Below are positions 8,295 through 16,813 of a DNA stretch of 64,000 bases, piece by piece. The notes beneath the pieces were generated by a model, which was given only the letters and a program-made list of their open reading frames with translations, ran no database searches and was not told the DNA's origin. Origin of the DNA: Paludibacteraceae bacterium (GTDB lineage: Bacteria; Bacteroidota; Bacteroidia; Bacteroidales; Paludibacteraceae). Position numbers and translations under genes: made by a program. The stretch is taken from assembly GCA_024401455.1 (NCBI GenBank), contig JAKSLA010000003.1, positions 1-64,000 of the forward strand, given 5' to 3'. The stretch's first letter is position 1, and each line of letters begins with the position of its first letter.

Positions 8295-9344
8295 TTATAG
8301 AATTAGCATTGCGTCTCCGTAAGGGCCAAAACGGTAACCCTCCTTCAATGCTACATCGTAAGCGTTCATGACCTCGTCATAGCCTCCGAACGCAGCCACC
8401 ATCATTAATAGCGTAGAGAGAGGCATGTGGAAGTTGCTGATCATGCGGTTGGCAACGGTAAAATCGTATGGAGGGAAGATGAACTTGTTGGTCCATCCCT
8501 CATAAGGCTTAACGTAGCCGTCTGTGCCTACGCTGCTTTCTATGGTTCTCATAACGGTTGTACCCACTGCGCAGACATTCTTTTTCTTGTCTTTTGCTGC
8601 GTTGATGATATTGGCATTAGCCACCGTGATCTCCATTTGCTCTGAGTCCATCTTATGCTTCGTCAAATCTTCTACGTCAATCTCACGGAAATTGCCCAAA
8701 CCGGCGTGAAGCGTGATGTAGGAGAAGTCGCATCCTTTGATTTCCATTCTCTTCATCAACTCGCGGCTGAAGTGCATGCCTGCGGTAGGAGCCGCCACAG
8801 CGCCTTCGTTTTTAGCGAAAATGGTTTGGTAGCGCTCTTCGTCCTCTGGCTCGGAAGCTCTGTTGATGCTTGGAGGCAACGGCGTTTGACCGAGATTATA
8901 GAGGGCAGCCTTGAACTCTTCATGGGTGCCATCGAACAAGAAGCGGAGCGTACGTCCTCTTGAAGTGGTGTTGTCAATCACTTCGGCCACCATTGAGTCG
9001 TCCTCGCCGAAATATAGTTTGTTGCCGATTCTGATTTTTCTTGCAGGGTCAACAAGAACATCCCAAAAGCGGAGTTCCTGATTGAGTTCGCGGAGCAGGA
9101 AAACTTCGATTTTTGCACCTGTCTTTTCCTTGTTGCCGTAGAGTTTTGCAGGGAAAACCTTAGTGTCATTGAAGATGAAGACATCGCCTTCGTCAAAATA
9201 CTCAAGGATGTCTTTGAAAATCTTGTGCTCGATGGCACCAGTTTTTCTGTTGAGAACTAATAGTCTTGACTCGTCTCTTCGCTTAGCAGGGTAGAGCGCT
9301 AACTGCTCTTCCGGCAATGTGAATTTGAATTTTGACAGTTTCAT
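8295..9344 (-). CDS. queA: tRNA preQ1(34) S-adenosylmethionine ribosyltransferase-isomerase QueA
   Basis: Transfers the ribosyl group of SAM to preQ1 at tRNA position 34 to give epoxyqueuosine, the penultimate step in queuosine synthesis. The protein has 349 residues, as usual. Family hallmarks are the N-terminal F-x-LPEE-x-LA segment, the motif [17 protein letters not shown], the central segment [13 protein letters not shown] and the C-terminal [12 protein letters not shown] and [10 protein letters not shown]. It is the last gene of the minus-strand operon ftsX-DUF3098-uppP-truB-queA, 24 bases after truB. Synthesis genes for preQ1 are not in the window. Confidence 0.97.
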   Translation of the reverse strand: MKLSKFKFTLPEEQLALYPAKRRDESRLLVLNRKTGAIEHKIFKDILEYFDEGDVFIFNDTKVFPAKLYGNKEKTGAKIEVFLLRELNQELRFWDVLVDPARKIRIGNKLYFGEDDSMVAEVIDNTTSRGRTLRFLFDGTHEEFKAALYNLGQTPLPPSINRASEPEDEERYQTIFAKNEGAVAAPTAGMHFSRELMKRMEIKGCDFSYITLHAGLGNFREIDVEDLTKHKMDSEQMEITVANANIINAAKDKKKNVCAVGTTVMRTIESSVGTDGYVKPYEGWTNKFIFPPYDFTVANRMISNFHMPLSTLLMMVAAFGGYDEVMNAYDVALKEGYRFGPYGDAMLIL

Positions 9345-9368
9345 ATTATATCAGTATTTGTTTCAATC

Positions 9369-10085
9369 TTATATTTGGTCCTCTTTTTGGGGCATTTGCG
9401 CCTTCAATTCGTCAAGTTGAGCACGGAATGTCTCGATTGATATGCAGTCTTCCACGCGTATGTCGCCGATGCGCGTACGTTGGAGTCCTGTCAAGTGTGC
9501 CCCGCTGTTGAGCGCTTGTCCGATATCCCTTGCCAAGGCTCGAATGTAAGTGCCTTTGCTGCAGACCACTCTGATTTTAATGGTTGGCATATCATACTCC
9601 AATAGTTCAATCTCGTCGATGACGAGCGTCTTGGGTTTGATTTCCACCTCTGCACCTTTACGGGCGTATTCGTAGGCTCTCTTACCGTTTACCTTCACGG
9701 CGGAGTAGGAAGGAGGAATCTGCTTGATTTCGCCGAGGAACTTCTGTAGCGTCTCTTCTACCATTTCGCGGCTGATGTGCTCGGTTGGGTAGGTGGCGTC
9801 CACTTCCGTCTCAAGGTCGAAAGAGGGTGTCGTAGCCCCCAATTGTATCGTGGCAATGTACTCTTTCGTATGGTATTGGAGTTCTTCGATGCGCTTGGTC
9901 GCTTTTCCGGTACAGACAATCAGTACGCCTGTTGCCAGTGGGTCGAGCGTGCCAGCGTGGCCGATTTTCAACTTCTTGATGTCAAGCGTATGTTTGACCA
10001 TCGTGCGGGCCTTGTTTACCAAGTCGAACGAAGTCCAATGTAGGGGTTTGTCAAAATAGAGAACCGCTCCTTCCGTTAAGTTCAT
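9369..10085 (-). CDS. truB: tRNA pseudouridine(55) synthase TruB
   Basis: Makes pseudouridine 55 in the T-loop of tRNAs. The catalytic aspartate is D48 in GHAGTLDPLATG, the family signature. Further motifs are YSAVKVNGKRAYEYAR and CSKGTYIRALARDIG. At 238 residues it is the short bacteroidal form, without an extended PUA domain. It lies 15 bases after uppP and 24 bases before queA, inside the same operon. Confidence 0.97.
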   Translation of the reverse strand: MNLTEGAVLYFDKPLHWTSFDLVNKARTMVKHTLDIKKLKIGHAGTLDPLATGVLIVCTGKATKRIEELQYHTKEYIATIQLGATTPSFDLETEVDATYPTEHISREMVEETLQKFLGEIKQIPPSYSAVKVNGKRAYEYARKGAEVEIKPKTLVIDEIELLEYDMPTIKIRVVCSKGTYIRALARDIGQALNSGAHLTGLQRTRIGDIRVEDCISIETFRAQLDELKAQMPQKEDQI

Positions 10086-10100
10086 TGTCTTGTAATCAAT

Positions 10101-10958
10101 TTAAAGTGAGAAATATAGCGAAAGGCAACCTGCGAAAGCACAATAAATGGCAAAATAGATGAGCTTGCATCTCTTAACAAGGGCAACCATCCATTTGCAG
10201 GCAAGACAACCACTGATGAAGGCAGCGATGAAGCCAACAATCAAAGGAATTGTACCGATAGGCTCTGTCATCCCGTGTTCGGCCAAATATTCTGCAGAAG
10301 GGGCAACGATGTGTTTGAAGTCTATCAAGGCCTCTCCTAAAATAGGAGGGATGACCATCAAGAAGGAAAATTGCGCCAATGTCTCACGCTTGTTGCCTAA
10401 CAATAAACCTGTCGCGATTGTAGAGCCAGAGCGGGATAAGCCAGGCAAGACGGCGATCGTCTGCGCTATACCGATGATGAACGCATGTAGAGGAGAAATG
10501 TGCTCCTTTTCCTGCGGTTTGTAAAAATGGGTCATGGCCAAAAGTGCGGCAGTCACCAAGAGACAAACGCCTACAACGGTCAAGATGTTGTTGGCATAAA
10601 GTTCCTCAATCTTGTCCTTGAAGCAGAGACCAACGATGCCGATTGGGATCATGGAGATGCCGATGTTGAGGATGTAGCGTTGCTCGTCGTTCAAACGTCT
10701 GTAGAAAGAAAGCCCCTCATTGGCAGGTGCCAAAGGAGAAAATAGTCCCTTGATAAGGGCGATGATTTCTTTGTAGAAGATGGCCAAAGTAGAGAGTACA
10801 GTGGCGACATGGACAATGATGTCGAAAACCAAACCTCCAGCCTCTGCTCCGTCGCCTAAGATGACCTTTCCAATTTCGAGGTGTCCACTACTTGAGACGG
10901 GTAGGTATTCGGTCAATCCTTGGACCAATCCTAAAATAAAAGCTTGTATGCTGTCCAT
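10101..10958 (-). CDS. uppP: Undecaprenyl-diphosphatase UppP (BacA)
   Basis: Integral inner-membrane phosphatase that recycles undecaprenyl pyrophosphate to the monophosphate carrier used for peptidoglycan and surface glycans; overproduction gives bacitracin resistance in other bacteria. Of 285 residues, the motif [14 protein letters not shown] lies at 14-27 and the second motif [10 protein letters not shown] near 170. Several hydrophobic segments span the length. Its ATG overlaps the stop of the DUF3098 gene by one base (TAATG), pointing to translational coupling. Confidence 0.97.
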   Translation of the reverse strand: MDSIQAFILGLVQGLTEYLPVSSSGHLEIGKVILGDGAEAGGLVFDIIVHVATVLSTLAIFYKEIIALIKGLFSPLAPANEGLSFYRRLNDEQRYILNIGISMIPIGIVGLCFKDKIEELYANNILTVVGVCLLVTAALLAMTHFYKPQEKEHISPLHAFIIGIAQTIAVLPGLSRSGSTIATGLLLGNKRETLAQFSFLMVIPPILGEALIDFKHIVAPSAEYLAEHGMTEPIGTIPLIVGFIAAFISGCLACKWMVALVKRCKLIYFAIYCAFAGCLSLYFSL

Positions 10959-11245
10959 TATCTAAAGTCCTCCGTAGATTTGTTTCCGCTGAATGAATCG
11001 TTTTTCTGAGCCTCTTCGATTTCGTTTTTAGGCACCCATAGAATAGCGAATATCTCGAAGAAGAAGCCGAATAGCGCGATAACTGGACCTATGGTGATTC
11101 TCATGGTGCTGAAGATTTCTGGGTCGAATGTGCCTTCGTTGTTTCCTCCGATCATGCAGATGAAACCGATGATGATAATGCCCAAACCGAGGGCAATGAG
11201 TTTTAAGTTTTTTGCTGGCAATGCCAAGCTTGTTTTGTTTTCCAT
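10958..11245 (-). CDS. DUF3098 small membrane protein
   Basis: A 95-residue protein with two predicted membrane helices (about 14-33 and 50-72) separated by a short polar loop, and a charged C-terminus. It belongs to DUF3098, a bacteroidotal family found almost always between ftsX and uppP. Its function is unknown. The conserved position suggests a part in division or envelope growth, which is inference from context. Confidence 0.9.
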   Translation of the reverse strand: MENKTSLALPAKNLKLIALGLGIIIIGFICMIGGNNEGTFDPEIFSTMRITIGPVIALFGFFFEIFAILWVPKNEIEEAQKNDSFSGNKSTEDFR

Positions 11246-11253
11246 ATATTTCT

Positions 11254-12126
11254 TTAAATAAAATACAAATCGTTAGTTTCGTGTTTCAAGTATTTGTTTG
11301 TGGCGAATAGGGAAGCAAGCGCCGTGATGAGAATACCTGATGCGAATATGGTGCCGACAATCACCACGAAGAGTGTCTTGTCGTTCATGTCAATGTAATT
11401 GCAGATGTTCGGGTAGGCGAAGTAGAAGAATGCCGCCATGTAGAGGCATGCTAAAACAGAAGCGCCGATGCCCGTTAGTATGCCTTGCCAAACATAAGGA
11501 CGTCTGATGAACCACTTTGTGGCGCCCACCAACTTCATCGTATTGATGAGGAACCTGTTTGAATAAATCATCAATCGCATCGTGTTGTTAATCAGTACGA
11601 AAGAGATTAAAAGCAGGGTGCAGGCAATGATCATGAATGCGGCCGACGCGCGTGTTAGATTGTAGTTTAACTCATGAATGAGGTTTTTCTGATAATCTAC
11701 TTTGCTGACGATGGGCACGTCTCTCAATGCCTTCGCAATGAAAAGGATGCTGTCGTTGTTGGCGTATTTCGAGTTTAAATAGATGTCGTAAGAGTCGGGG
11801 AGGGGATTGTGGTTGATGAGTTTCATCGGGTCTTCTCCCATTTCTTCTTTTAGTTGTTCAAGGGCTTTCTCCTTACTTGTGAAGATAAGGTGCTTGGTAT
11901 AAGGCAGTTTGCGGAGCGAATCTCCGAATGCGGCCGTCTCTTCGCTGGTGGCAAGGCCTTTGATTTCGATTGTGACCGTCAAGTTCTCCTTGATGTGGGA
12001 AGTCAGGCTTTGGCCGATGTATGCAAACATAGCGATGATTCCCAAAAGGAACAATACCATCGAGATACTAATCGTTGAGGTTAGCTTTGAGTTGAAAATC
12101 TTATATTTTGCTATGTTCTTTGCCAT
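11254..12126 (-). CDS. ftsX: Cell-division permease-like protein FtsX
   Basis: Membrane partner of the FtsE ATPase; the pair controls peptidoglycan hydrolases at the septum. The 290-residue protein has the FtsX layout: one N-terminal helix (about 16-40), a periplasmic domain (about 41-165) and three C-terminal helices with the conserved N-T-x-R-L and K-L-V-G-A-T-x-W-F-I-R-R-P segments. FtsE is not adjacent, which is usual in Bacteroidota. It is the first gene of the operon running to queA, 8 bases ahead of the DUF3098 gene. Confidence 0.95.
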   Translation of the reverse strand: MAKNIAKYKIFNSKLTSTISISMVLFLLGIIAMFAYIGQSLTSHIKENLTVTIEIKGLATSEETAAFGDSLRKLPYTKHLIFTSKEKALEQLKEEMGEDPMKLINHNPLPDSYDIYLNSKYANNDSILFIAKALRDVPIVSKVDYQKNLIHELNYNLTRASAAFMIIACTLLLISFVLINNTMRLMIYSNRFLINTMKLVGATKWFIRRPYVWQGILTGIGASVLACLYMAAFFYFAYPNICNYIDMNDKTLFVVIVGTIFASGILITALASLFATNKYLKHETNDLYFI

Positions 12127-12184
12127 TGTTGCTCAATCTTTCTTCGTAAACCCTCCTAAAAGGGAATATTACGCCAAAGTTGAT

Positions 12185-12193
12185 GCAAAAATA
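12185..12193 (-). promoter_or_regulatory. -7 promoter element of the ftsX-queA operon
   Basis: The minus strand reads TATTTTTGC, about 58 bases upstream of the ftsX ATG. Confidence 0.65.
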
Positions 12194-12324
12194 ATACAAT
12201 GTTGGTTGGAAAGGAAATCGGAAGTATTAAAAAATGTTATGCAATCTGGCTGTCGGTCGTGTTGATGGGTAGATGGCTTCTCGTCGTTTGGTTTTAGTTG
12301 GACTTGATGTTAGATGTATAAATG

Positions 12325-12358
12325 CGAAAGGCAGACATCTTTCGATATCTGCCTTTCG
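12325..12358 (-). terminator. Hairpin after the FtsZ-C-like gene
   Basis: CGAAAGGCAGACAT pairs with ATATCTGCCTTTCG over 14 positions with one G-U pair. The T tract is weak. It lies just past the stop of the 117-residue gene. Confidence 0.5.
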
Positions 12359-12376
12359 ATCATATTTTCAGAAAGA

Positions 12377-12730
12377 TTAGTAACTGCCCACAATAAGAAC
12401 AGTTGTATTCTTTTTGGACGGGTCCACCTCGTACCCCCAAAGTACTTCTTTTCTTTCTGTCATAGGACTGAAGCAATTACAGAGGTCGTTCACATCTTTA
12501 ACGGTGACGGTGTCGCCCGTAATGTTGAGAATAAATCTTTGACATTGAGCGAACTTTGTTTTCAGGAGTATCTTGATCTCTTGCAACTGACCTTTGTCCC
12601 TTGTGTAGTTCATTTCAGTGGCCTCGACCTTTTTCTCTCCATACAAATAAGATATGTCATCATTATCGATGGGTGCAACACCCTTTTTTGCGATTTTCGC
12701 AATCCAAGTTTCCAGTTCTTCCTTTTCCAT
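12377..12730 (-). CDS. Small protein resembling the FtsZ C-terminal domain
   Basis: A 117-residue protein that I cannot assign firmly. Residues ~58-117 read like the second (2-layer sandwich) domain of FtsZ: a stretch FILNITGDT similar to the FtsZ strand v-L-v-N-I-t-G-g, then a helix with V-x-D-V-N, then VLWGYEVDP and TVLIVGSY in the places of FtsZ's I-I-W-G-x-x-x-D and V-T-V-I-A-T-G. No GTPase domain (no GGGTGTG tubulin motif) is present. It has its own -7 element and terminator, so it is a separate gene rather than a remnant. It could bind FtsZ or be an unrelated fold; sure only of the resemblance. Confidence 0.5.
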   Translation of the reverse strand: MEKEELETWIAKIAKKGVAPIDNDDISYLYGEKKVEATEMNYTRDKGQLQEIKILLKTKFAQCQRFILNITGDTVTVKDVNDLCNCFSPMTERKEVLWGYEVDPSKKNTTVLIVGSY

Positions 12731-12756
12731 AATGGATGATTAATATTTGCTTAAAA

Positions 12757-12764
12757 CAAATATA
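12757..12764 (-). promoter_or_regulatory. -7 promoter element of the FtsZ-C-like gene
   Basis: The minus strand reads TATATTTG, 26 bases before the ATG. Confidence 0.6.
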
Positions 12765-12888
12765 AAAAAAGTATTTGAGAAAAAGAAGAATGGAAGGCCT
12801 TATGCTGTGTTTGGGAACGCTTTATTGACAAATGTTTATTTCACAAACTCCGGCGAGTAAAAAGAATTTACTTTTCTCTTGCTTTGTC

Positions 12889-14820
12889 CTATTTGATAAT
12901 CAAATCGTTGTCAATCATCCTCGTCAAGTATTGCTGGATATTAGCCTTGAGATACAACTCCAACGAGTCTTGTTCTGCCACTTGGTTTTTGAGGTTAGTG
13001 GTCAACATCCTGTCGTTTTTGATGTTGTAGATGGCCTTGGTTTGTTCGCCGTCAAACTGTAACATGAGGTCGCCCCTGTAGATTTGGAAAATCTGATTGT
13101 TGTAGTTGACGTCGTATTTCAGGCTGTCGTTCTGCGTAATCACATCGTTTCCGAATGCCACATAAGGTTTGTCGTAGTTGAGATACCCGAGAATGCTTGG
13201 CATAATGTCGATCTGTTGCGTCAAACTCTGGCGACGTCCCTTCAATGTGCTGTTCGGTTGATAGAAGAAGATCGGGATGGAGAATGATTCTGCATCCGTC
13301 GTGTATTCTTTATGGGAAACTTGGTTTATGTGGTCTGCAGAGAAGACGAAGAGTGTGTTCTCGTACCAATCGTATTTTGACATGGTTTTGAAGAATTGTC
13401 GGAGGGCATTGTCTGAATAGCCGACGCATTTATGTATAGGTTGGTCGCCTTCCGGGAAACGACCTTCGTATCGGGCAGGAATCTGGAATGGATGGTGTGA
13501 TGTGGCCGAAAAAATGGAGGTCACGAACGGCTGTTTGAATTCGCCCATCTTCTTGGCGTAGAATTGGAAGAACTCCTCGTCCCAAATGGCCCAATAGCCA
13601 TCGTAGTCGTCGTTGTTGTTGTACTCGTCCAATCCGAAATAGTCGTTGAATTTGGCCGACTTGGCGAATGCCTGGAATCCCATAGAGCCATTGGGCGCGC
13701 CGTGGAAGAAGGCCGAATAATAGCCCTTTTCTCCGAGCAAAGAGGCAATGCTGTTGATTTCGTTGGTGGAGTATGGGGTTAGAATGTACGGTTCCTTGAA
13801 CATCGGGATGCTGGTCAGGATAGACGGCATGGCGTCGATGGATTTACGTCCGTTGGAGTAGGAGTATTCAAAAGTGAGGCTCTCTGCCATCAATGAATCA
13901 AGGAACGGTGTGTAACCTTTGTATGTGCCGTTGTCGAGGTCTTTGTTGAAGAAGCCCGTGTATTCCTTTCCGAAGCTCTCCATGATGATGATGACCACGT
14001 TCAGCGGTTTGAATTCACCTTGGGGTTTAGGAGTGTGGATGGGAGAGAATATTCTGTTCAACTCCTCCTTGTCTGCAAAGTAGCCCGGATTCTTGTAGGT
14101 TGATTTGCCGATGGTTCGGTAAATGCAGAACGGAGTGTTGAGGACAATGGCTGATTCGATGGACTTCTCTACATATTGTGTCGCATTACTTAATGTGATG
14201 GGGCGGGTGAAGGCTCCGAAACCACCTCTCATGCTGACAACGGAGAAATAGACGACCAGTGCAAGGATGGCGGTGTGGAGCGGGTAGTAAACCCATTTGT
14301 TTTTTATGTCGATAAGGAACGACGGCTTCTTGTAGAGTTTATACAAAGCATAGATGAGAAGCGCAGCGAAGAGGGTCACGTACCAATACTCTAAGGCCGA
14401 CTTGCCGATGATGCTTCCTACGTTGTTGTCGTTTTGGAATTCGTTGAAGATGCTGAATGTGGTTCTTCTGTTGGTAAAACGGAAGAATACCACATCGCAA
14501 TTGGTCATGATGATGGCAATTGAGTTGGTGACGATGAATATCCACTTTACTATCTTTTGGTAAAGTTCGTTCGCCCTGAATTTGAACGGAAGGATGAGGA
14601 GGAATAGGTACAAAATGTTGGTATAGGCAAAGGCGGACAAGTCAAATTGCACTCCGCCACGAAGCATGGTGAGCAGCCGGTCTGCCGTCACGTCAGGGAA
14701 TAAATCTTGGTTTACCCAAAAGAAAAACAATCTGCATAGTACGCAGATAACCATGATTAGCAAAAAGTTGCGGAGGATGGCCGCAATAGGTTCTTCTGCA
14801 AATTTCTTTAATTTGTCCAT
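12889..14820 (-). CDS. LTA-synthase-family membrane sulfatase/phosphotransferase
   Basis: A 643-residue inner-membrane protein with five predicted helices in the first ~200 residues and an extracytoplasmic alkaline-phosphatase-superfamily domain from ~270. Visible metal/active-site features are IIIMESFG (E281), the nucleophile region SNGRKSIDAMPSILTS (candidate S327, in the position of the LtaS threonine) and FSADH near residue 500. Gram-negative members of this family transfer phosphoglycerol or phosphoethanolamine to envelope glycans or lipids. True lipoteichoic acid is not expected here. Its actual substrate is unknown. It is a single gene with its own promoter. Confidence 0.9.
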   Translation of the reverse strand: MDKLKKFAEEPIAAILRNFLLIMVICVLCRLFFFWVNQDLFPDVTADRLLTMLRGGVQFDLSAFAYTNILYLFLLILPFKFRANELYQKIVKWIFIVTNSIAIIMTNCDVVFFRFTNRRTTFSIFNEFQNDNNVGSIIGKSALEYWYVTLFAALLIYALYKLYKKPSFLIDIKNKWVYYPLHTAILALVVYFSVVSMRGGFGAFTRPITLSNATQYVEKSIESAIVLNTPFCIYRTIGKSTYKNPGYFADKEELNRIFSPIHTPKPQGEFKPLNVVIIIMESFGKEYTGFFNKDLDNGTYKGYTPFLDSLMAESLTFEYSYSNGRKSIDAMPSILTSIPMFKEPYILTPYSTNEINSIASLLGEKGYYSAFFHGAPNGSMGFQAFAKSAKFNDYFGLDEYNNNDDYDGYWAIWDEEFFQFYAKKMGEFKQPFVTSIFSATSHHPFQIPARYEGRFPEGDQPIHKCVGYSDNALRQFFKTMSKYDWYENTLFVFSADHINQVSHKEYTTDAESFSIPIFFYQPNSTLKGRRQSLTQQIDIMPSILGYLNYDKPYVAFGNDVITQNDSLKYDVNYNNQIFQIYRGDLMLQFDGEQTKAIYNIKNDRMLTTNLKNQVAEQDSLELYLKANIQQYLTRMIDNDLIIK

Positions 14821-14894
14821 ACCGAAAAAAAGAGGGTGTTTTTGTTAGGTCTATTGTCACCCCTCCCGACAATCTACCATTTTAGAATTTGCTT

Positions 14895-14903
14895 GCAAAG
14901 ATA
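14895..14903 (-). promoter_or_regulatory. -7 promoter element of the LTA-synthase-like gene
   Basis: The minus strand reads TATCTTTGC, 74 bases before the ATG. Confidence 0.65.
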
Positions 14904-15010
14904 ACCTATGAAATCCATTTTTTCAACCAGAAAGATTATCACTTCTTAAGAATGGCTGCAGAAACACACATTATCTAAATTAGGATTCGTATTATAAATA
15001 AAAAAGTTAC

Positions 15011-15018
15011 TACTTTTG
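15011..15018 (+). promoter_or_regulatory. -7 promoter element of the AICAR transformylase gene
   Basis: TACTTTTG, 51 bases before the ATG at 15070. Confidence 0.65.
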
Positions 15019-15069
15019 TAATCGAAGAGCGAGGTCTCTTTTCAAGGACGAAACATTCATAAAAAATAT

Positions 15070-16248
15070 ATGGCAAAAGAATTAGAATTAAAGTACGGAT
15101 GTAATCCTAACCAGAAGCCTTCCCGCATTTTTATGCAAGAGGGTGAATTGCCTATTAAGGTATTGAACGGTCGTGCTGGTTACATCAACCTTTTGGATGC
15201 CTTCAACGGCTGGCAATTGGTGCGCGAGTTGAAAAAGGCCACTGGTCTTCCGGCGGCTACTTCTTTTAAACACGTTTCTCCTGCGGGTGCAGCAGTAGGC
15301 TTGCCGCTTTCAGACGTGGAGAAGAAGATTTATTGGGTGGAGGACATCGAAGAGTTTTCTCCGCTTTCCAATGCGTATATTCGTGCCCGCGGTGCCGACC
15401 GTATGTCTTCTTTCGGTGATTTCATCTCTCTTTCTGACGTTTGCGATAAGGCTACGGCGCTTGTCATCAAGCGTGAGGTGTCAGACGGTGTGATTGCTCC
15501 GGGCTTCACTCCTGAGGCATTGGAGATTCTTAGTGCAAAGAAGAAGGGCAACTATTGTGTAATCGAGATTGATCCTACTTACGAGCCTGCCCCTATCGAG
15601 CAAAAGCAAGTGTTCGGTGTCACTTTCGAGCAAGGCCGTAATGAGTTGAATATCGACGAGCATTTCTTCGATAATATCGTAACAGAGAGCAAGGCTTACA
15701 CAGAGCAGGCAAAAATCGATTTGGCGATTGCGATGATTACATTGAAATATACTCAATCCAACTCAGTTTGCTATGTGAAGGGTGGTCAGGCTATCGGTAT
15801 CGGTGCTGGTCAGCAATCTCGTATCCACTGTACTCGTTTGGCTGGATCTAAGGCAGACAACTGGTGGTTGCGCCAATCTCCACAAGTGCTCGGCTTGCAA
15901 TTTGTAGATGGCATTGGTCGTGCCGACCGTGATAATGCTATCGACATCTATATGGGCGAGGAGTATATGGATGTTTTGGCTGAGGGAACTTGGCAAAAGA
16001 TCTTCAAAGTAAAGCCAGCCGTCTTCACTGCTGAGGAGAAGAAGGCTTGGTTGAGCAAGAATACGGATGTGGCTTTGGGCTCTGACGCATTCTTCCCATT
16101 CGGTGATAATGTGGAACGTGCTCACAAGAGTGGTGTGAAGTACATCGCACAACCTGGCGGCTCTGTCCGTGACGATAATGTTATTGAGACTTGTAATAAG
16201 TATGGAATCACGATGTCATTCACTGGCATCCGTTTGTTCCACCATTAA
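15070..16248 (+). CDS. Stand-alone AICAR formyltransferase (PurH-type, no IMP cyclohydrolase domain)
   Basis: Catalyses the formylation of AICAR to FAICAR in purine synthesis. Bifunctional PurH has an MGS-like IMP cyclohydrolase domain in front. This 392-residue protein starts directly in the transformylase fold and lacks that domain. It matches the separate bacteroidal/clostridial transformylase family. Active-site features are the K-H pair in FKHVSPAGAA, SFGDFISLSD, the NSVCYVKGGQAIGIGAGQQSR segment and the C-terminal AQPGGSVRDD. A separate cyclohydrolase must be encoded elsewhere. It has its own promoter and terminator. Confidence 0.92.
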   Translation: MAKELELKYGCNPNQKPSRIFMQEGELPIKVLNGRAGYINLLDAFNGWQLVRELKKATGLPAATSFKHVSPAGAAVGLPLSDVEKKIYWVEDIEEFSPLSNAYIRARGADRMSSFGDFISLSDVCDKATALVIKREVSDGVIAPGFTPEALEILSAKKKGNYCVIEIDPTYEPAPIEQKQVFGVTFEQGRNELNIDEHFFDNIVTESKAYTEQAKIDLAIAMITLKYTQSNSVCYVKGGQAIGIGAGQQSRIHCTRLAGSKADNWWLRQSPQVLGLQFVDGIGRADRDNAIDIYMGEEYMDVLAEGTWQKIFKVKPAVFTAEEKKAWLSKNTDVALGSDAFFPFGDNVERAHKSGVKYIAQPGGSVRDDNVIETCNKYGITMSFTGIRLFHH

Positions 16249-16271
16249 TAATTGACCCCATAGGGGGCGAA

Positions 16272-16310
16272 AAAGCGGACATCTGATTGCTCGGATGTCC
16301 GCTTTGTGTT
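16272..16310 (+). terminator. Terminator after the AICAR transformylase gene
   Basis: A perfect 12-bp stem AAAGCGGACATC/GATGTCCGCTTT with a 10-base loop, followed by a broken T tract. Confidence 0.75.
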
Positions 16311-16725
16311 TTTAGGAGAGTGTCATAAGTCGCTTCCCTTGCTGGCCTTTCGGGTGTTTTTAAATCGGGTTATCTTCAATGTAGGAGTCCAAGTGTTCGG
16401 CAATTGTGCTTAATGGAATGTTTGCTTAATTCTATCTCTTTATACCCATTGTTAGAAGAATCTTTGGCGTACCGGTAAGCCCGTAGCGATAAATTCGGGG
16501 TGCGTTTTATCTCGATGACAATTGCTTGTCTAAGACTTGGAATGTTTTAACTTAATGGAATAAAGATAATTAATTTAGACAATCTACGCGACGTTTCGGA
16601 AGAAAATCGAAGAGATATGGTTTTAAATGATGATGTTAGATAAGATAAATGTAGAATAGGGCGTAAGTCCATGTATTTAGGGACACGAGATAAGCGAAAC
16701 GTTTTCGTAATTTCCTCAAAAGCAT
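16311..16725. other. Intergenic stretch before argS
   Basis: About 415 bases without a supported gene on either strand. No hairpin, repeat or RNA motif stands out. It ends at the argS promoter. Confidence 0.4.
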
Positions 16726-16734
16726 TATCTTTGC
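16726..16734 (+). promoter_or_regulatory. -7 promoter element of argS
   Basis: TATCTTTGC, implying a leader of roughly 75 nt before the argS ATG. Confidence 0.65.
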
Positions 16735-16813
16735 GTATTAGTTTGGAGCACTTTCTGATGAAAGTATGAAGTTCCGTGAATAGGATTAATAGAATACCCT
16801 AATATATAGAGAA

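Noticed and set aside
8104..8322. 72-codon plus-strand frame before queA
   Set aside because: It runs through both arms of the queA terminator and into queA on the opposite strand.
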